Part shown: in pieces, positions 1 through 5,448 of the stretch
Layout of the letters: each line of letters starts with the position of its first letter
How positions within the stretch are numbered: position 1 is the stretch's first letter
Assembly (NCBI GenBank): GCA_964519015.1
Contig: CAZFHZ010000171.1
Location: forward strand, 1-5,448
Direction of reading: 5' to 3'
From: CAZFHZ01 sp964519015
GTDB taxonomy: Bacteria > Blakebacterota > Blakebacteria > Blakebacterales > CAYUVJ01
Length of the DNA: 5,448 bases
Made by a program: the position numbers and the translations under genes
Notes under the pieces: model-generated
Database searches by the model: none
Told to the model about the DNA's origin: nothing
What the model saw: only the letters and a program-made list of their open reading frames with translations

Positions 1-1
1 C

Positions 2-1294
2 CTGGTCGGCCGGGTGGTGCCGATGCTCCCCGAGGCGCTCTCGAACGAGGCCTGCAGCCTGCGCCCCGATGAAGAGAGCCTGACCTTCTCCTGTTTCGTG
101 CGGCTGGACGCCCAGGGCAAGCCGATCGGCACCGAACTGGCCGACTCGGTCATCCACTCGAAGGCCCGCCTCTCCTACGAGCAGGCCCAGGCGGTCATCG
201 AACGGGGAGGGGCTACCGAGGAGGTGACCGACCCTCGGATTGTCGAGGCCCTGCTCGAGATGGCCGGGGTGGCCCGGCTCCTGACCAAGCGGCGCATGGA
301 GCGGGGGACCATCGATTTCGACCTCCCCGAACCGATCATCGAACTGGACGCGGCCGGCAACCCGGTCCGCCTCCACCAGCGCCCCCGCCTGGAGAGCCAC
401 CGTCTGATCGAGGAGTTCATGATCCTGGCCAACGAGGCGGTGGCCCGCTGGGGGCGTGACCTCAAACTCCCCTTCCTCTACCGCATCCACGAGGCCCCCG
501 ACCCGGAGCGGATCGAGGAGTTCCGGGAGTTCCTGGCCACCCTCGGCTTCAACCTGAAGAAGGGGGCGCACACCACCCCGGCCGCTCTCAGCCGCCTGCT
601 CGAGCAGGTCGAGGGGACCCCGGTGGAGGCCCTGGTCAACAAGGTCCTGCTGCGCCACCTGCGCCAGGCGGTCTACTCGGTGGACAACCGGGGGCACTTC
701 GGCCTGGCCAGCCAGGCCTACTGCCACTTCACCTCACCCATCCGGCGCTATCCCGACCTGGTCACCCACCGCCTCCTCCGCCGCTACCGCGACCGGGCCC
801 CGGCCGGCCCCGAACTCGACCGGCTGGAGGGGTGGCTGCGCCGCACCGCTGAGCAGTCGACCATCCGGGAACGGGCGGCCATGGAGGCCGAACGGGAATC
901 GGTCAAGCTGAAGCAGATCGCCTTCCTGGAGGAACACGTCGGCGACGTATATCCCGGCTATATTAGCGGCGTCACCCACTTCGGGCTGTTCGTGGAACTC
1001 GAGGAGCTGCTGGTGGACGGGCTCGTGCACATGTCCGAGCTCGACGACGACTACTACATCTACGAGGAGAAGGGCTACCGGCTGGTGGGGCAACGGACCG
1101 GCCGGGTCTACCGGCTGGGAGACCGCATCAACGTCCAGGTGCTGCGGGTCGACCGGGCCAGCCGGCAGATCGACTTCCTGCCGGCTCCCCCCGAAGAGGA
1201 ACCCGAACCTAAACCGAAACCCAAACCTGTACCCGAACCCGCGCCGGAGCGCTGGTCCCGGAAGACGCGGAAAACGCGGAAAAGGAAGCGGTGA
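2..1294 (+). CDS. rnr: Ribonuclease R, C-terminal part (5' end outside window)
   Basis: RNase R is a processive 3'-to-5' exoribonuclease of the RNase II (RNB) family that degrades structured RNA in the cytoplasm. The reading frame is open from the left edge (430 codons visible). It begins inside the RNB domain at VVPMLPEALSN, which matches E. coli RNase R about 310 residues from its start, so the cold-shock domains and the catalytic Asp cluster lie upstream. The GTG at 14 is therefore not a real start. The family signature HFTSPIRRYPDL is at 725-760, after GHFGLA. An S1 RNA-binding domain follows at about 938-1183 (GYISGVTHFGLFVEL, DGLVHMSEL, YRLGDRINVQV). The protein ends in an alternating-proline tract and a basic tail, discussed as repeats. 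Basic low-complexity tails are usual in RNase R, while the Pro-Lys ladder is less so. No frameshift is seen. It is probably co-transcribed with purF. Identity is very secure, and RNase II itself is unlikely given the S1 and tail sequences. Confidence 0.96.
   Translation: MVGRVVPMLPEALSNEACSLRPDEESLTFSCFVRLDAQGKPIGTELADSVIHSKARLSYEQAQAVIERGGATEEVTDPRIVEALLEMAGVARLLTKRRMERGTIDFDLPEPIIELDAAGNPVRLHQRPRLESHRLIEEFMILANEAVARWGRDLKLPFLYRIHEAPDPERIEEFREFLATLGFNLKKGAHTTPAALSRLLEQVEGTPVEALVNKVLLRHLRQAVYSVDNRGHFGLASQAYCHFTSPIRRYPDLVTHRLLRRYRDRAPAGPELDRLEGWLRRTAEQSTIRERAAMEAERESVKLKQIAFLEEHVGDVYPGYISGVTHFGLFVELEELLVDGLVHMSELDDDYYIYEEKGYRLVGQRTGRVYRLGDRINVQVLRVDRASRQIDFLPAPPEEEPEPKPKPKPVPEPAPERWSRKTRKTRKRKR
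1208..1225 (+). repeat. Three tandem hexamers encoding Pro-Lys in the RNase R tail
   Basis: CCTAAA, CCGAAA and CCCAAA stand in tandem and encode Pro-Lys three times. They form the core of a 16-residue tract with proline at every second position, PEPKPKPKPVPEPAPE (1202-1249). AAA, GTA, CCT and GAA codons are used here although the surrounding gene prefers G/C-ending codons. Such tracts form stiff polyproline-II spacers in other proteins, for example TonB. A spacer role between the S1 domain and the basic tail is inference. Confidence 0.8.
1259..1285 (+). repeat. Three 9-base tandem repeats encoding Arg-Lys-Thr units
   Basis: Units CGGAAGACG, CGGAAAACG and CGGAAAAGG follow one another in frame and encode RKT, RKT and RKR. 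They end the protein as a basic tail RKTRKTRKRKR before TGA at 1292. One substitution separates neighbouring units, which suggests slippage or unit duplication. The tail probably contacts RNA or ribosomes, as proposed for Lys-rich tails of other RNase R proteins. Confidence 0.8.
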
Positions 1295-1295
1295 G
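1290..1295 (+). promoter_or_regulatory. Ribosome-binding site of purF overlapping the rnr stop codon
   Basis: GGTGAG is complementary to the 16S rRNA anti-Shine-Dalgarno core and lies 7 bases before ATG 1303. Its TGA (1292-1294) is the rnr stop codon, so a ribosome finishing rnr covers the purF start. This arrangement implies translational coupling. Confidence 0.7.
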
Positions 1296-1302
1296 AGCCT
1301 AG

Positions 1303-2679
1303 ATGGCCGTGGAAAGGATCGGACATCACTGCGCGGTCTTCGGCATCGTGGGGCACGAGGCGGCCGCCTACCAGACCTACCTGGGCCTTTATGCCCTGCA
1401 GCACCGCGGCCAGGAGTCGGCCGGCATCGTCACCAGTGACGGGGAGCGGACCTGGACCCATCGCGGGATGGGGCTGGTCAACGACGTCTTCCGCCCCGAG
1501 GTGCTCGACCGGCTCCCGGGCCGCAGCGCCATCGGGCATACCCGTTACTCGACCACCGGCGCCTCGAACCTGGCCAACATCCAGCCGATCCGGGTCAATC
1601 TCCGGGGAGGCGCCCTGGCGGTGGCCCACAACGGCAACCTGACCAACACCCGACCCCTGCGCGAGCGCATGACGGGGGAGGGGGCCATCTTCCAGACCAC
1701 CACCGACACCGAGATCATCCTCCACCTCATCGCCCGCTCGCAGGCCTCCCGCCTGGAGGAGCGCATCAGGGAGGCGCTCGGCCAGGTCCGCGGGGCCTAC
1801 AGCCTGCTCTTTCTGAGCGAGCAGGCCCTGGTCGCGGTGCGTGACCCGCGCGGCTTCCGTCCCCTGTGCCTGGGGGAGCTGGACGGAGCCCACCTGCTGG
1901 CCAGCGAATCGTGCGCCTTCGACATCCTGGGGGGCCGCTTCATCCGGGAGATCGCGCCGGGGGAGATGCTCGTCTTCCAGGATGACGGGATGAAGAGCCT
2001 CCAGCTCGAAGCGGCCGAACAGACCAATCCGTGCGTCTTCGAGTTCGTCTACTTCTCCCGGCCCGACTCCCGCATCTTCGGGGAGAAGGTGGACAAGGTG
2101 CGCCGCCGGCTGGGCAAGCAACTGGCCCGCGAGCATCCGGCCGCGGCCGATATCGTCATCGCGGTCCCCGACTCCTCCAACACGGCCGCCCTCGGCTTCG
2201 CCACCGAGTCGGGGCTCCGCTTCGAGATCGGGCTCATCCGCAACCACTACGTGGGCCGGACCTTCATCCAGCCCGGACAGAGCCGCCGCGACTTCGACGT
2301 GCGGGTCAAGTTCAACGCCGTCGAGGGGGTGCTCAAGGACAAGCGGGTGGTGGTCGTGGACGACTCGATCGTGCGCGGGACCACCAGCCGCAAGCTGGTC
2401 CGCATGCTCCGTGACGCCGGGGCCCGCGAGATCCACTTGCGCATCTCCTCCCCCCCGGTGGCCAACCCGTGCTATTATGGAGTGGATATCCCGACCCGGG
2501 ATGAATTGATCGCCAACCGGATGAGCGTCGAGCAGATCCGGGACTACCTCGAGGTGGATTCCCTCGGCTACCTCAGCCGGGAGGGTCTGCTGGCCGCCGC
2601 CAGGGAGGTCTCCCCGGTCTGTGACGCCTGTTTCAGCGGTAACTACCCGGTCCCCCTGGAGGGCTCCGAAGAAGCCTGA
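1303..2679 (+). CDS. purF: Amidophosphoribosyltransferase, [4Fe-4S] type with propeptide
   Basis: PurF makes 5-phosphoribosylamine from PRPP and glutamine, the first committed step of purine synthesis, in the cytoplasm. The 458 residues compare with 476 in B. subtilis. Residues 1-9 are a propeptide; Cys10 (HHCAVFGIVG) becomes the N-terminal nucleophile of the glutaminase after cleavage. Other glutaminase residues are Arg81 (GHTRYST), Asn110-Gly111 (AHNGNL) and Asp135 (TDTE). The phosphoribosyltransferase domain shows VPDSSN (288-293), the flexible loop RNHYVGRTFIQPGQ (313-326) and the PRPP loop VVVVDDSIVRGTT (349-361). Cys244, Cys390, Cys440 and Cys443 match the four [4Fe-4S] ligands of the Bacillus enzyme, implying an oxygen-sensitive cluster. 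The start is well fixed: an in-frame TAG stands directly before ATG 1303, a Shine-Dalgarno lies at the right distance, and only a few residues may precede Cys10. It follows rnr by 8 bases, an unusual partner because purF more often lies beside other pur genes. Confidence 0.98.
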   Translation: MAVERIGHHCAVFGIVGHEAAAYQTYLGLYALQHRGQESAGIVTSDGERTWTHRGMGLVNDVFRPEVLDRLPGRSAIGHTRYSTTGASNLANIQPIRVNLRGGALAVAHNGNLTNTRPLRERMTGEGAIFQTTTDTEIILHLIARSQASRLEERIREALGQVRGAYSLLFLSEQALVAVRDPRGFRPLCLGELDGAHLLASESCAFDILGGRFIREIAPGEMLVFQDDGMKSLQLEAAEQTNPCVFEFVYFSRPDSRIFGEKVDKVRRRLGKQLAREHPAAADIVIAVPDSSNTAALGFATESGLRFEIGLIRNHYVGRTFIQPGQSRRDFDVRVKFNAVEGVLKDKRVVVVDDSIVRGTTSRKLVRMLRDAGAREIHLRISSPPVANPCYYGVDIPTRDELIANRMSVEQIRDYLEVDSLGYLSREGLLAAAREVSPVCDACFSGNYPVPLEGSEEA

Positions 2680-2721
2680 CCGGACCCTCCGCCCCCCTCA
2701 CACGCAGCCCCCCGAGGTCTC

Positions 2722-2747
2722 ATGCAGTGCTCGAGGTGTGCCTGCAT
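2722..2747 (+). terminator. Weak hairpin between convergent genes, possible purF terminator
   Basis: ATGCAG (2722-2727) pairs with CTGCAT (2742-2747). With a bulged T2728, two more pairs (G2729-C2741, C2730-G2740) extend the stem around a 9-base loop. On the plus strand a T/A-rich stretch follows (2747-2758), which would suit an intrinsic terminator after purF, but there is no real U-run. On the minus strand no T-run follows, so it is a poor terminator for the glycosyltransferase gene. Rho-dependent ending is equally possible. Confidence 0.3.
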
Positions 2748-2768
2748 TATCTCATATACGGCAACAGG

Positions 2769-3938
2769 TTACTTCCAGCGGAAAAGACCCAGCGCCCCGG
2801 CCAGTCCGAACAGGGTGACGTAGGGGATGTGGAGGGGGAGGGCGGTCAGGTAGTCGATCTCCACCCCGGTCAGACCGAGCCGGCGGCCCGGGCGGAGCAG
2901 GGCCAGGTCGCCCGCCCCCTTGATCAGCAGGGTGGCCAGCAGGAGGACGGCGGTCGCGGCCCGGGGGACCAGGAGCAGGCCGAGCCCGGCCACCAGCAGC
3001 AGGGCGTGGAGGAGCCAGACCAGCAGGGAGAAGAGGAAGGGCCCCCGGGGGTAGCGCACCCCCTTGGAGGCCCAGCGGGCACGCTGGTGCCAGAAGGAGG
3101 CCCACCCGGCCGGCGGGGTGGTCGTTACGACCGCCTCGGGGGCCAGCACATAGTCGCAGGGAGTACCGGCCCGGGCGGCCGCGAAGAGCAGGAAGACATC
3201 GTCCCCGGAGGGGATATCGGCGTGCTCCCGGTAGCCTCCCACCGACTCGAAGAGACGCTTACGGAAGGCCAGGTTCTGGCCCGAGATCACCAGCGGGAAA
3301 CCGGTGGTGAGCGAACCGCCCCCGACCAGGGAGAGGGTCACGAACTCGGTCCGGAGCAGGCGCCGGGGCCAGCGCCAGCCGTCCGCCTCCCGGTAATCGA
3401 CCGCTCCGGCCACCAGTCCCAGTTCCGGATCGGCCGCGAAGGGAGCGGCCAGCCGGGCCACCCACTGCCGCCCCGGCAGGCAGTCGGCGTCGGTGACCAG
3501 CACCACTTCCCCCCGGGCGGAGCGGACGGCCTGTTCCAGGGCCCACTTCTTGCCGGTCCACCCCTCGGGGGTGGCCTCGATCCGGACCAGGCGGACCCGG
3601 TGAGGATGCCGCCGGGCGAACTCCTCGACCAGGGCGGCCGTGCCGTCCGCAGAACGGTCGTCAGCCACCACCACCTCGAGCCGCTCCTCGGGATAGTCCT
3701 GTGCCACCAGTTCCACCAGCAGGAAGCCCAGGGCGGCCTCCTCGTCGCGTGCGGCCACCACCACGCTCACCCGGGGGAGGGTGTCCGGATCGGGCTCGGG
3801 GAGGGGTTGGTCGAGCAGCCGGCGCACCCCGGCCCCGAAACGGATCATCAGGAGGGCGTAGGGAAGAGCCGCCAGCAAGGCGAGGAGGGCGGCCAGGTTG
3901 GGCATGACGGCCGGCCAGGAGAGAGCGTCCATAGTCAC
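2769..3938 (-). CDS. Membrane-anchored family 2 glycosyltransferase (GT-A fold)
   Basis: This is an inverting GT2 enzyme that should transfer sugar from a nucleotide-sugar to an acceptor on the cytoplasmic face of the membrane. Donor, acceptor and product cannot be read from the sequence. The 389 residues begin with one membrane segment (about 13-34). The catalytic domain follows with VSVVVAARDEE (57-67), DDRSADGT (93-100), the metal-binding TDADC (149-153), SGDD (244-247) as probable catalytic-base region, and QRARW (285-289), the Q-x-x-R-W-type acceptor-site motif seen in processive synthases. Three further membrane segments lie at about 299-324, 327-347 and 362-386. Similar single-domain GT2 proteins with SGDD and QRxRWASK are common in Bacteroidota and other Gram-negatives and lack an assigned role. 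The start is uncertain: GTG 3938, ATG 3932 and ATG 3905 (residue 12) are all possible and none has a clear Shine-Dalgarno. The gene is convergent with purF and divergent from comM, so it is probably transcribed alone. Confidence 0.92.
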   Translation of the reverse strand: MTMDALSWPAVMPNLAALLALLAALPYALLMIRFGAGVRRLLDQPLPEPDPDTLPRVSVVVAARDEEAALGFLLVELVAQDYPEERLEVVVADDRSADGTAALVEEFARRHPHRVRLVRIEATPEGWTGKKWALEQAVRSARGEVVLVTDADCLPGRQWVARLAAPFAADPELGLVAGAVDYREADGWRWPRRLLRTEFVTLSLVGGGSLTTGFPLVISGQNLAFRKRLFESVGGYREHADIPSGDDVFLLFAAARAGTPCDYVLAPEAVVTTTPPAGWASFWHQRARWASKGVRYPRGPFLFSLLVWLLHALLLVAGLGLLLVPRAATAVLLLATLLIKGAGDLALLRPGRRLGLTGVEIDYLTALPLHIPYVTLFGLAGALGLFRWK

Positions 3939-3941
3939 GCG

Positions 3942-3947
3942 ATGATA
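3942..3947 (-). promoter_or_regulatory. Possible -10 element of the glycosyltransferase gene
   Basis: On the minus strand, TATCAT differs from TATAAT at one base and lies 3 bases before the GTG start and 9 bases before the ATG at 3932. No convincing -35 hexamer lies 16-18 bases upstream. If used, the transcript would be leaderless or nearly so and would start at ATG 3932, which fits the missing Shine-Dalgarno. A chance match is quite possible. Confidence 0.2.
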
Positions 3948-4003
3948 GGAGCGGGCCCCGGTGACGACCAGATGAATCCCCCGAACCCCCGGGGCGCAGG
4001 GAA

Positions 4004-4010
4004 GGGAGAG
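4004..4010 (+). promoter_or_regulatory. Ribosome-binding site of comM
   Basis: GGGAGAG is purine-rich, close to GGAGG, and lies 5 bases before ATG 4016 and 8 bases before the second ATG at 4019. The spacing slightly favours the second ATG. Confidence 0.6.
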
Positions 4011-4015
4011 AGGCG

Positions 4016-5448
4016 ATGATGGCGGTGACCCGTACGGCCTCCACGATCGGCATCGACGGCCACCTCATCCGGGTCGAGGTGGACATCACCCAGGGGCTAC
4101 CCGCCTTCGTCATGGTCGGGCTGGCCGAAGGGGCGGTGCGGGAGAGCCGGGTCCGGGTGACCTCGGCCATCCGCAACGCCGGCTACGTGCTGCCGATGCG
4201 CAAGATCGTGGCCAACCTGGCCCCGGCCGACCTGCGCAAGGAGGGGAGCGGCTTCGACCTCCCTCTGGCGGCGGCCATCCTGGGGGCGCTGGGACATGTG
4301 CACCAGGGGCGTTTCGAGGAGTGGGCGCTGGCCGGGGAACTGAGCCTGGACGGGGACCTGCGCCCGGTGACCGGGATCTTCCCGATCGCCCTGGCCTGCC
4401 GCATGACTGGGCTTGAGGGGATCGTGGTGCCGCGGGCCAACGCCGCCGAAGCGGCGCTGGTGGACGGACTCCAGGTGCGGGGGGCCGAACGCCTGCGCGA
4501 GGTGGCCGAGTTCCTAAACGGGACCGGGGAACTGCCGGCGGCCGATCCGCCCGGGATGGCCGTTCCTGATGCCACCGGTGAGGACCTGCGCGACGTGGCC
4601 GGGCAGCAAGCGGCCCGCCGGGCGCTCGAGATCGCCGCTGCCGGCGGCCACAACCTGCTCCTGACCGGCCCACCCGGGGCGGGCAAGAGCATGCTGGCCC
4701 GCCGCCTGCCGGGGATCCTCCCCCCGCTGGAGGAACAGGAACGTCTGGAGACGACCAAGGTCTGGAGCGTGGCCGGCCTGCTCGACCCCGCCTACCCCCT
4801 GGTCACCCGTCCCCCTTTCCGGGCCCCCCACCACACCATCACCGGTCCGGCCATGGCCGGCGGCGGGGGGATCCCCCGCCCGGGGGAGGTCAGCCTGGCC
4901 CACAACGGGGTGCTTTTCCTGGATGAGTTCCCCGAGTTCTCGAGCCGCATCCTGGAGACCCTCCGCCAGCCGATCGAAGAGGGACGCATCCTGCTGGTGC
5001 GGAGCGTGCAGACCCACCTCTTCCCGGCCCGTTTCATGCTCGTGGCGGCTATGAATCCCTGTCCCTGCGGCTGGCGGGGGCACCCGGTCCGGCCCTGCAC
5101 CTGCACCCCCCTACAGGTCAAACGCTACCGCGACCGGATCTCAGGACCCTTGCTCGACCGGATCGACCTCCATGTGGAGGTGCCGGCGGTAGAGGTGGAC
5201 GCCCTGGAGCGGGGGGAGGGGGAACCGAGTGCCGGGGTGGCCGTCCGGGTGGCCACCGCCCGGGAGCGGGCCCGGACCCGGCTGGCTGGCCTCAAAGCCC
5301 GGCGGGATGCCGTCCCCGGTCCCGAGCCGCGGTTGAACGCCGCCCTGGGGCCGGCCCACCTGCGCCGCCTGCCCGCCCCGGAAGAGGAAGCGCGGCGCCT
5401 GCTGGCCCGGGCGGCCCGGGCCTACCACCTCTCGGCCCGCACCTACCA
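4016..5448 (+). CDS. comM: ComM/YifB Mg-chelatase-like AAA+ ATPase (3' end outside window)
   Basis: ComM is a ring-forming AAA+ helicase that promotes branch migration while incoming DNA recombines in natural transformation. Homologues also occur in bacteria not known to be competent. The frame runs unbroken for 477 codons to the right edge; the family has about 505-510, so roughly 30 are missing. The N-terminal Lon-protease-like (ChlI) domain covers about residues 20-141 (GLPAFVMVGLAEGAVRES, NLAPADLRKEG, AGELSLDGDLRPV). The AAA+ module shows GHNLLLTGPPGAGKS (Walker A 218-225), the family motif FRAPHHT (268-274), and Walker B VLFLDEF (299-305). Next come MNPCPCG and CTC, four cysteines (349, 351, 361, 363) seen in many non-enterobacterial ComM proteins, and the sensor-region RISGPLLDRIDLHVEVP (374-390). 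An in-frame TGA at 3962 and no other ATG or GTG before 4016 limit the start to ATG 4016 or ATG 4019. It is divergent from the glycosyltransferase; what follows it is unknown. Confidence 0.95.
   Translation, partial: MMAVTRTASTIGIDGHLIRVEVDITQGLPAFVMVGLAEGAVRESRVRVTSAIRNAGYVLPMRKIVANLAPADLRKEGSGFDLPLAAAILGALGHVHQGRFEEWALAGELSLDGDLRPVTGIFPIALACRMTGLEGIVVPRANAAEAALVDGLQVRGAERLREVAEFLNGTGELPAADPPGMAVPDATGEDLRDVAGQQAARRALEIAAAGGHNLLLTGPPGAGKSMLARRLPGILPPLEEQERLETTKVWSVAGLLDPAYPLVTRPPFRAPHHTITGPAMAGGGGIPRPGEVSLAHNGVLFLDEFPEFSSRILETLRQPIEEGRILLVRSVQTHLFPARFMLVAAMNPCPCGWRGHPVRPCTCTPLQVKRYRDRISGPLLDRIDLHVEVPAVEVDALERGEGEPSAGVAVRVATARERARTRLAGLKARRDAVPGPEPRLNAALGPAHLRRLPAPEEEARRLLARAARAYHLSARTY

Larger units (their letters stand above)
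3939..4015. other. Divergent intergenic region between glycosyltransferase and comM
   Basis: These 77 bases must carry promoters for both divergent genes. They contain two short GC palindromes (around 3953-3959 and 3986-3994) and the comM ribosome-binding site. No clear -35/-10 pair for comM is visible on the plus strand. No operator or competence-type box was recognised. Confidence 0.4.

Noticed and set aside
14..16. GTG at 14 as the start of a short RNase R.
   Set aside because: The frame is open to the window edge and the residues before it (LVGR) continue the RNB domain, so the gene simply enters from the left.
1108..2436. A 442-codon open frame on the minus strand spanning the end of rnr and most of purF.
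   Set aside because: It is antisense to two clear genes, rich in Gly/Ala/Asp/Leu shadow composition, and has no recognisable domain. Long antisense frames are routine at this GC level.
3986..3994. CCCCCGGGG palindrome upstream of comM as an operator.
   Set aside because: It is too short and GC-rich to stand out from the base composition of this genome.
2727..4019. A 430-codon open frame on the plus strand opposite the glycosyltransferase gene, whose TGA overlaps the comM ATG as ATGA.
   Set aside because: Its product is Gln/Gly/Glu/Pro-rich low complexity, as expected from reading CTG and GCC codons backwards. It resembles no protein family, and the minus-strand frame carries complete GT2 motifs. 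The ATGA overlap is taken as chance.
3661..4176. A 171-codon minus-strand frame crossing the divergent intergenic gap.
   Set aside because: It overlaps the start of comM and the N-terminal part of the glycosyltransferase gene in another frame, with Arg/Gly/Pro-rich shadow composition.
4514..5083. Several minus-strand open frames (about 4097-5428) opposite comM.
   Set aside because: The plus-strand frame is unbroken for 477 codons with all ComM motifs. The antisense products are Arg/Pro/Ser or Gln/Gly/His-rich with no domain.

Overview
The window holds four protein-coding genes and almost no free space: the 3' part of an RNase R gene (rnr), a complete amidophosphoribosyltransferase gene (purF), a complete membrane-anchored family 2 glycosyltransferase gene on the minus strand, and most of a comM (YifB, Mg-chelatase-like AAA+) gene that runs off the right edge. 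The DNA is strongly GC-rich, with third codon positions almost all G or C. All four proteins are bacterial. PurF is the propeptide-processed, [4Fe-4S] type known from Bacillus and many other phyla, not the cluster-free E. coli type. The sequence does not fix the phylum. A high-GC Gram-negative lineage such as a delta-proteobacterium-like, Acidobacteriota-like or NC10/Rokubacteria-like organism would fit, but this is a guess.

Layout. Bases 2-1294 (+) encode the rest of the RNB nuclease domain, the S1 domain and a low-complexity tail of RNase R. The ribosome-binding site of purF overlaps the rnr stop codon, and purF (1303-2679, +) starts 8 bases later, so the two genes very probably share a transcript. 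A gap of 89 bases (2680-2768) separates purF from the convergent glycosyltransferase gene (2769-3938, -). It contains a modest hairpin followed by a T/A-rich stretch. A gap of 77 bases (3939-4015) then separates the divergent glycosyltransferase and comM starts and must hold the promoters of both. comM (4016 to the edge, +) shows 477 codons and lacks roughly the last 30.

Function. The genes do not form an obvious pathway: RNA decay (RNase R), the first committed step of purine synthesis (PurF), sugar transfer at the membrane (GT2), and branch migration during uptake and recombination of DNA (ComM). The best-supported unusual features are local. RNase R ends in a TonB-like Pro-Lys/Pro-Glu ladder followed by a 9-base tandem repeat encoding Arg-Lys-Thr units. 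The rnr-purF junction is tightly coupled. The glycosyltransferase gene sits alone and inverted, without a visible Shine-Dalgarno sequence. I found no RNA gene, CRISPR array, insertion sequence or clear undescribed system.
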